From Actinomadura darangshiensis (GTDB lineage: Bacteria > Actinomycetota > Actinomycetes > Streptosporangiales > Streptosporangiaceae), in assembly GCF_004349235.1 (NCBI RefSeq), contig NZ_SMKY01000067.1, positions 1 to 35,568 on the forward strand: a stretch of DNA of 35,568 nt, given 5' to 3'. Position 1 is the stretch's first letter. Each line of letters opens with the position of its first letter. Below the pieces are notes generated by a model that worked only from the letters and a program-made list of their open reading frames with translations, had not been told where the DNA came from and searched no databases. Of the stretch, positions 30,374 through 35,568 are shown piece by piece. The position numbers were made by a program, and so were the translations under genes.

Positions 30374-31996
30374 ATGGCCAGGTATTGGGGCATACCCGGC
30401 GTGATGCCGGTGGGAACCACCGCGCTGGCCGCAATCGGACTGCTGTCCCTCGCGGGAGTGACGGACCATCCCCGCGAGGTGGACGGCGTACCGCGCGCGG
30501 CCGTCGGCACCCTGCCCGCGGCGGCCGGTCCGATTGGTACCCCTTCGGGGGCCGCCGGCGCCTCCCCGGCCGCCGCCCCGCCGCTGGACTGGATGCGCTG
30601 CACCGGCCTGCCGGAGCCGCCACCTGGGAGCAAGCCGCCGGCGGGCGGGTTCCGCTGCGCGACGCTCAAGGTGCCGCTGGACTACGCCAAGCCGTCCGGG
30701 GAGAAGATCGGCCTCGCCCTGATCAAGGCGCCGGCGACCGACCGGAAGCACCGGATCGGCTCGCTGGTGTTCAACTTCGGCGGCCCCGGCGGAGACGGCG
30801 TCGGCACGTTCGCCCAAGCCGCGGGCCAGTACGCCACGCTCGGCACCCGCTACGACCTGGTGTCCTTCGATCCCCGGGGCGTGGGCCGCAGCAGCCCCGT
30901 GACCTGCGCGGACGGCCCGAGCATGGACAGGTTCACCGCCATGGACGACAGCCCCGACACCGCCGCCGAGGAGAAGACCTACCTGGACGGCCGCGCCGGC
31001 TACGTGCGGCAGTGCGCGGCACGGTCCGGGCGGCTCCTGCCGCACGTCGGCACCGTCGACGCCGCCCGCGACCTCGACATGATCCGCGCCGCCCTCGGCG
31101 ACGAGAAACTGCACTACTTCGGGATCTCCTACGGCACCTGGCTCGGCGGCAACTACGCGCACCAGTTCCCCGGCCGTGTCGGACGCGCCGTCCTGGACGG
31201 CGCCGTCGACACCCGGATCAGCGCCCTGGACCTGGCGCTCCAGCAGGCCGCCGGGTTCCAGAGCGCCCTCGGCGACTTCGGCGCCGCCTGCGCCCGGCTC
31301 GGGACGAAGGCATGCCCGCTGGGCAAGGACGGGCCGTCCGTCGTCGCGTCCACCGGCCGGATCCTCGCCGGGCTCGACCGGACGCCGCTGTCCACCTCGT
31401 CCGGCCGGAAGCTCACCCAGAGCCTCGGCACGACCGGCGTCGCCGCCGCCCTCTACTCCCAGAACGCCTGGCCGTATCTGGCCCAGGGCCTCGTGGACGC
31501 GGTCAAGCGCCGCGATGGGACGCTGCTGCTGATGCTCGCCGACGTCCAGAACGGGCGGATGGAGAACGGCGCCTACAGCAACCTCACCGCCGCCAACACC
31601 GCCATCACCTGCGCGGACGGCACCGACCGCTACACCGCCGCCGACGTCCGGCGGCTGCTGCCGAAGTTCCGCGGCGCCTCGCCGATCTTCGGGACGCCGA
31701 TGGCGTGGGGGCTGCTCCAGTGCACGGGATGGCCGGTCAAAGGGGACGACGCGGCGCGCGAGGTGTCCGCTCCGTCCGCCGCGCCGATCCTCGTCGTCGG
31801 CAACACCGGCGACCCGGCCACGCCCTACGCATGGGCCCCCGCGCTGACGAAGGCGCTCGGCGGACGCGCCACGCTGCTCACCCTGAAAGGGGAGGGCCAC
31901 GGCGCGTACGACACGGGTGACTCCTGCGTCCACGAGGCGGTGGACGCCTACCTGCTGACCGGAACGACACCGCTCACCGGCGCGACCTGCGGCTAG
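30374..31996 (+). CDS. Secreted TAP-like alpha/beta hydrolase peptidase (S33 family)
   Basis: A 540-aa exported serine hydrolase of the tripeptidyl aminopeptidase type known from Streptomyces. A signal-like hydrophobic helix (about 11-29) and an Ala/Pro/Gly-rich linker lead to the catalytic domain: oxyanion NFGGPGG (134-140), SFDPRGVGRS, nucleophile S252 in GISYG, D480 in NTGDPATP and H509 in GEGHGAY. A TAP-like C-terminal domain surrounds the Asp and His. It releases N-terminal tripeptides in the family's best-known members. ATG 30374 has AGGGGGA just upstream. Paired Cys residues suggest disulphides, fitting export. It converges on the OsmC gene after five bases. Confidence 0.92.
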   Translation: MARYWGIPGVMPVGTTALAAIGLLSLAGVTDHPREVDGVPRAAVGTLPAAAGPIGTPSGAAGASPAAAPPLDWMRCTGLPEPPPGSKPPAGGFRCATLKVPLDYAKPSGEKIGLALIKAPATDRKHRIGSLVFNFGGPGGDGVGTFAQAAGQYATLGTRYDLVSFDPRGVGRSSPVTCADGPSMDRFTAMDDSPDTAAEEKTYLDGRAGYVRQCAARSGRLLPHVGTVDAARDLDMIRAALGDEKLHYFGISYGTWLGGNYAHQFPGRVGRAVLDGAVDTRISALDLALQQAAGFQSALGDFGAACARLGTKACPLGKDGPSVVASTGRILAGLDRTPLSTSSGRKLTQSLGTTGVAAALYSQNAWPYLAQGLVDAVKRRDGTLLLMLADVQNGRMENGAYSNLTAANTAITCADGTDRYTAADVRRLLPKFRGASPIFGTPMAWGLLQCTGWPVKGDDAAREVSAPSAAPILVVGNTGDPATPYAWAPALTKALGGRATLLTLKGEGHGAYDTGDSCVHEAVDAYLLTGTTPLTGATCG

Positions 31997-32001
31997 GGCC
32001 G

Positions 32002-32394
32002 CTACACCACCTGGTCGACCTTCATCGGCTCGCGGAGGGCGCTGCCGACGGTGCAGTACTTCTCGTGGACGCGCCCGGCCACGGCCTTCAGCACGTCCTC
32101 GGCCTTGTCGTCGCCTTCGGGGAGCTCCACGTCGTAGGTCAGCGTGATGGTCCCGAGCGTGCTCGTCGCGATCTTGTCCGCCTGGACGGTCGCGGCGAGC
32201 CGCACCATCCGGTGCCCGCGCTTGGCCGTCAGCGGCTCGACGGTGACCAGCTCGCAGCCGCCGAGCGCCGCCAGCAGCAGCTCTACGGGCGTGAAGACGC
32301 CCTCGGTCTCCCCGTCGCCGACGGCGACCTCGGCGCCCCGCGTGTTGACGGCCCGGAAGCCGTCCCCGGTGCGCTCCACCCTGACCTCGGCCAT
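32002..32394 (-). CDS. OsmC-family peroxide-reducing or stress protein
   Basis: A 130-aa small alpha/beta protein. The OsmC/Ohr redox Cys pair is present: C47 in LAALGGCELVTV and C114 in VHEKYCTVGSALRE, with FTPVELLLAALGG as the family motif. It probably reduces organic or fatty-acid peroxides. ATG 32394 is the natural start, with a GGGGA purine run just upstream; the open frame extends to 32541 but that part looks non-coding. It is divergent from the chloroperoxidase-like hydrolase across a 170-base gap and convergent with the peptidase gene. Confidence 0.9.
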   Translation of the reverse strand: MAEVRVERTGDGFRAVNTRGAEVAVGDGETEGVFTPVELLLAALGGCELVTVEPLTAKRGHRMVRLAATVQADKIATSTLGTITLTYDVELPEGDDKAEDVLKAVAGRVHEKYCTVGSALREPMKVDQVV

Positions 32395-32564
32395 GACATC
32401 CCCTTTGATCGTCCGGTCTCCGCCCACCTGAACACGAGTGCCCCAGGCGTTCTTCCCCCGGACGTCCATGCATTCCGCGAGAGAGGGGCGGGTACGCCAG
32501 GACCGGAGAGCGGCCGCGGCACCGGGGCCGCCGGAGACCACGTCACCATCGCTTCGGGGGAACG

Positions 32565-33392
32565 ATGACCTACATCAAGACGCGCGACGGCACCGAGATC
32601 TACTACAAGGACTGGGGCCGGGGGCAGCCGGTCGTGTTCATCCACGGGTGGCCGCTGAACGCCGACGCGTGGGACGACCAGCTGAAGGCGGTCGCCGACG
32701 CCGGGTACCGCGCCATCGCGCACGACCGCCGCGGGCACGGCCGCTCGTCCCAGCCCTGGGAGGGCTACGACTTCGACACCTTCGCCGACGACCTCGACGA
32801 TCTGATCGAAGGACTGGGGCTGTGGGACGTGGTGCTCGTCGCGCACTCGATGGGCGGCGGCGAACTGGCCCGCTACATCGGCCGGCACGGCACCGAGCGC
32901 GTCTCCAAGGCGGTGCTGCTGTCGGCGATCCCGCCGCGGATGCTCCGGACCGGCGCCAACCCCGAAGGGGTGCCCGCCGAGGCCTTCGAGGACATCAAGA
33001 ACGGCATCCTGAGGGAGCGGTCGCAGTTCTGGAAGGACGCCTCCGAGGGGTTCTTCAGCGCCAACCGCCCGGACACCAAGGCGACCCAGGGCAACCGGGA
33101 CGCGTTCTGGTTCATGGCGATGCACGAAAGCGTCAAGGCCGGCGTGGACTGCGTGACGGCGTTCGCGGAGACCGACTTCACCGACGACCTGCGCAAGTTC
33201 GAGATCCCGACGCTCATCGTGCATGGCGACGACGACCAGATCGTCCCGATCGACGCCACCTCCCGCAAGTCCGTGGAGATCATCCCCAACGCCACGCTGA
33301 AGGTCTACGAAGGGAGTTCGCACGGCATCGCGCTGGTCGCCGGCGACAAGGAGCGCTTCAACCGCGATCTGCTGGACTTCCTGGGGACCTGA
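32565..33392 (+). CDS. Alpha/beta hydrolase, non-haem chloroperoxidase-like
   Basis: A 275-aa cofactor-free hydrolase of the bacterial chloroperoxidase/perhydrolase group. HGWPLNADAWDDQL, AHDRRGHGRSSQPW and the nucleophile S95 in AHSMGGGELARYI are typical; the first Gly of the GxSxG motif is Ala (A93). The acid lies in HGDDDQIVP (222-224) and the base is H253 in SSHGIA. The natural substrate is unknown; such enzymes are mostly esterases or lactonases with side perhydrolase activity. ATG 32565 has GGGGGAAC just upstream. The OsmC neighbour suggests an oxidative-stress or detoxification setting, which is inference. Confidence 0.92.
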   Translation: MTYIKTRDGTEIYYKDWGRGQPVVFIHGWPLNADAWDDQLKAVADAGYRAIAHDRRGHGRSSQPWEGYDFDTFADDLDDLIEGLGLWDVVLVAHSMGGGELARYIGRHGTERVSKAVLLSAIPPRMLRTGANPEGVPAEAFEDIKNGILRERSQFWKDASEGFFSANRPDTKATQGNRDAFWFMAMHESVKAGVDCVTAFAETDFTDDLRKFEIPTLIVHGDDDQIVPIDATSRKSVEIIPNATLKVYEGSSHGIALVAGDKERFNRDLLDFLGT

Positions 33393-33398
33393 CCCGCG

Positions 33399-35534
33399 TC
33401 AGGTACCGAGCCGCTCCTGCTCCGCCGCGACGATCTGCCGCGCGAGCGCCTGCTCGGAGATGTCGACCGCGTCGGGCGTCTGCTCCGCGAGGTCGCTGCG
33501 CCGCGCGTACTCGTCGAACAGCATGGCCTTGACGTTGAGGATCTCCAGCATCCGCTCGTCCACGCTGCCGGGCGTCAGCAGCCGGTGCACCTGCACCGTG
33601 CGCACCTGCCCCATCCGGTGCGCGCGGGCGACCGCCTGCGTCTCCATGGTCGGCTTCACCTGCGGCTCGCAGATGATCACGACCGAAGCCGCCTGCAGGT
33701 TGAGCCCGACCCCGCCCGCCTGGATCTGGGCCAGCAGGACGGCGTGCCCCTGCTCGGCGGTGAACTCGTCCACGATCTCCTGCCGCCGCGCGGGCGGCAC
33801 GTCGCCCGAGATGGGCCCGCGCGCCTTCGGCCCGAGCGCCTCGTGGACGGCGGCGAGGACGTCCCGGAAATAGGAGAACACCACGACCTTCAGCTCGTTC
33901 TCGGCGGCCTCGACCACCAGTTCCTTCAGCCGGTCGAGCTTGGCCGACCTCTTAGGGACGGCGTACGCGGCACGGCGCATCGCCATGAAGTTGCCCGCCT
34001 TAACGGCCTCCCGGTAGGCGGCCTTGTCCGCTCGGCTGAACTCCTCCAGCTCGTCCACGTGAACGACCTCGGGCAGCTCGACCAGCACGTCCTTCTGGTT
34101 CCGGCGCAGATACACCGGCGCCACCGCCGACCGGAACGCCCGCGCGCCCACCGCCGCGTCATGCGGGCGGACCTGCTTCGCCACCTCGGGCCGCAGATGC
34201 GCGACCAGGCTGCGGAACTCCTCGACCCGGTTCTCCATGGGCGTGCCCGTGAGGAACAGGACGTTCTCCGTCTTCCGGCACCAGTGGGCGACGGCCTGGG
34301 CGCGGCGGGTCTCGTGGTTCTTGGCGTAGTGGGCCTCGTCCACGACGAACATGCCGAGTTCCACGTCGTCTGGAACGTCCAGCGAATGGAGCGTGGCGAG
34401 CGTCGTCACGGCGATCCCGCCGTCCCCGGCCCACTTCCGGAGCGCGGCGCCCTTCCCGGAGCCGTGCAGCGGATGCGCGGCGATCGTGCTGCGCTTCTCG
34501 ATCTCCCGCACCCAGTTGATCAGCACACTGGCCGGACACGCCACCAGGAAATGCGTCCCCCCTTCGGCCTTGAGATGGGCGATCGCCGCGATCGCCTGGA
34601 TCGTCTTCCCGAGCCCCATCTCGTCGCCCAGGATCACTCGCCGCTGGACGAGCGCGAACCGCGCACCGAACGACTGGTACCCGCGCAACGACACCCGCCG
34701 GAACTCGTCGTCGAGCGGCTGCGCCTTGACCCGCGCGGCCAGCTCCCCCGGCAGGAACCCCTCGGCGGCCTCCCGCTCCGGCTCCATGGCCGCAAGCTCG
34801 GCCAGCAGGGTCTGGTAGTCGGACGCCCGCAGCTCGAAGTCGATCCACGCCTCGTCCGCCGAGACGCGCGGCCGCAGCAGATCCACCGACGCCTGAGAGA
34901 CCAGCAGCCTGGTACCGCGCCGCTCTTCTTCTTCGAGCGCCTCGGCCAGCTCACCGACCGCCTCCCGCGCCCGCTCCCGCCGCGACGGCCGCACGAAGAT
35001 CCGCCGCCACCACGCCCCCGCCGGCCTCGCGTCATGGGTCAGCGGCCCGAAGCGCCGGTCCACCTCCGCGGCGGCCAGCCGCGCCCGCGGCACCTCCGGC
35101 CCAGCGTTGACCAGCCGGTGCAGCGCGACGACCACGGGCGTCATGGCCTCGTCCCGCCGCTCGACGTCGATCCGGACCCCCGCCGACCGCTCCGCCGCCT
35201 CCGCGAGGCTGGCCGCCGCCGCGTGAAGTTGCTGCGCCGTCTGCGGCCCGATCCCCGGGAGCAGCTGAAGCCGGTACGGCGTCGCCTCAAGCACGTCGGC
35301 GACGCTGGTGTACCCGGACTCCTCCAGGGGCCCGAGCCGTAGCCGCCCGTCCGTGACGTCCTTCAACCGGGCCAGCGGAATGGACCCGAGCTGCTCCCGA
35401 GCCGCCTCCCGTCGCAACGGCGCCAACGCCTCCTGCACGTCAGCGATGGCCCGCCTATGGTCCCCGAGCAGATCCCGCGCGGCACCCAGCAGCGAGTACC
35501 CGTCCCGCAGGACGTCCTTAGCCCCGTCCGGCAT
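33399..35534 (-). CDS. SNF2-family helicase with an N-terminal helix-hairpin-helix
   Basis: A 711-aa SNF2-type ATPase. An N-terminal region with a helix-hairpin-helix (LLPGIGPQTAQQL, 91-103) precedes the helicase core: motif I GDEMGLGKT (303-311), motif II DEAH (399-402), motif III LTGTPMEN, the QAGGVGLNLQAASVVI motif and motif VI QAVARAHRMGQ. It probably translocates on DNA to remodel protein-DNA complexes; I do not recognise the exact family. ATG 35534 has an AGGGG-like purine run five bases upstream, but the frame stays open to the window edge, so the true start could lie outside. It converges on the hydrolase gene with a 6-base gap. Confidence 0.9.
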   Translation of the reverse strand: MPDGAKDVLRDGYSLLGAARDLLGDHRRAIADVQEALAPLRREAAREQLGSIPLARLKDVTDGRLRLGPLEESGYTSVADVLEATPYRLQLLPGIGPQTAQQLHAAAASLAEAAERSAGVRIDVERRDEAMTPVVVALHRLVNAGPEVPRARLAAAEVDRRFGPLTHDARPAGAWWRRIFVRPSRRERAREAVGELAEALEEEERRGTRLLVSQASVDLLRPRVSADEAWIDFELRASDYQTLLAELAAMEPEREAAEGFLPGELAARVKAQPLDDEFRRVSLRGYQSFGARFALVQRRVILGDEMGLGKTIQAIAAIAHLKAEGGTHFLVACPASVLINWVREIEKRSTIAAHPLHGSGKGAALRKWAGDGGIAVTTLATLHSLDVPDDVELGMFVVDEAHYAKNHETRRAQAVAHWCRKTENVLFLTGTPMENRVEEFRSLVAHLRPEVAKQVRPHDAAVGARAFRSAVAPVYLRRNQKDVLVELPEVVHVDELEEFSRADKAAYREAVKAGNFMAMRRAAYAVPKRSAKLDRLKELVVEAAENELKVVVFSYFRDVLAAVHEALGPKARGPISGDVPPARRQEIVDEFTAEQGHAVLLAQIQAGGVGLNLQAASVVIICEPQVKPTMETQAVARAHRMGQVRTVQVHRLLTPGSVDERMLEILNVKAMLFDEYARRSDLAEQTPDAVDISEQALARQIVAAEQERLGT

Positions 35535-35568
35535 CCCGACCCCTAACCGCGTCCCGGCACATGATGCC

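Overview
The window is gene-dense, very high-GC DNA with many GTG starts (and one TTG), abutting or overlapping gene ends, and short intergenic gaps, none above 300 bases. The gene content points to the chromosome of an actinomycete: panB, an actinobacterial MetAP with N-terminal extension, glutamine-dependent nadE, the glnA2-glnE pair, an F420-type NADPH reductase, a PAS-GAF-PP2C-HATPase SpoIIE-like regulator and a class I terpene synthase. A Streptosporangiales-like genome (Actinomadura and relatives) fits best, but that is inferred from content and style, not proven. I see no tRNA, rRNA, CRISPR, IS element, integrase or phage gene; this looks like a stable core and near-core region with regulator-transporter cassettes inserted.

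Layout. 1-2.8 kb: a translationally coupled response regulator, sensor kinase and lipoprotein. 2.8-4.7 kb: a DUF457/YdjM-type membrane hydrolase, then an HxlR regulator divergent from an NAD(P)-binding protein with dyads between them. 4.7-7.4 kb, minus strand: map, a membrane protein with a ComEA-like helix-hairpin-helix, and a LigD-type 3'-phosphoesterase fused to a ligase adenylation domain that has lost its lysine nucleophile. 7.4-11.3 kb: a conserved 58-aa Cys/His protein, an unknown protein, an F420-dependent NADP reductase, a two-TM potassium channel with an RCK domain, and an unexplained winged-helix plus membrane-protein pair, closed by a strong hairpin. 11.4-16.8 kb: panB, a DHA2 exporter with a TetR regulator and two adjacent dyads at its start, and a SpoIIE-type phosphatase. 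16.8-22 kb: nadE and an MFS transporter divergent from an ArsR-like regulator whose start codon lies inside a 9-bp inverted repeat; the regulator overlaps a terpene synthase tail-to-tail.

22-29.2 kb is a nitrogen block: a polar amino-acid ABC transporter (binding lipoprotein, permease, ATPase) whose leader carries two mutually exclusive hairpins and a 19-codon ORF; a GlnR-like box; a GlnA2-type glutamine synthetase; and glnE, which carries in frame a G/C-rich repeat also found between genes at 9.0 kb. 29.2-35.5 kb: a PAP2/AUR1-type membrane phosphatase, a secreted TAP-like peptidase with a sequestered ribosome-binding site, an OsmC protein, a chloroperoxidase-type hydrolase and an SNF2 helicase with an N-terminal helix-hairpin-helix.

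The items most worth following up are the phosphoesterase-pseudoligase and its helix-hairpin-helix membrane partner, the switch-like leader of the amino-acid transporter, the repeat inside glnE, and the channel-linked winged-helix/membrane pair. Several genes (response regulator, map, glnE, the ArsR-like regulator and probably others) have a -10 element 6-8 bases before the start codon and no Shine-Dalgarno sequence, so they look leaderless.
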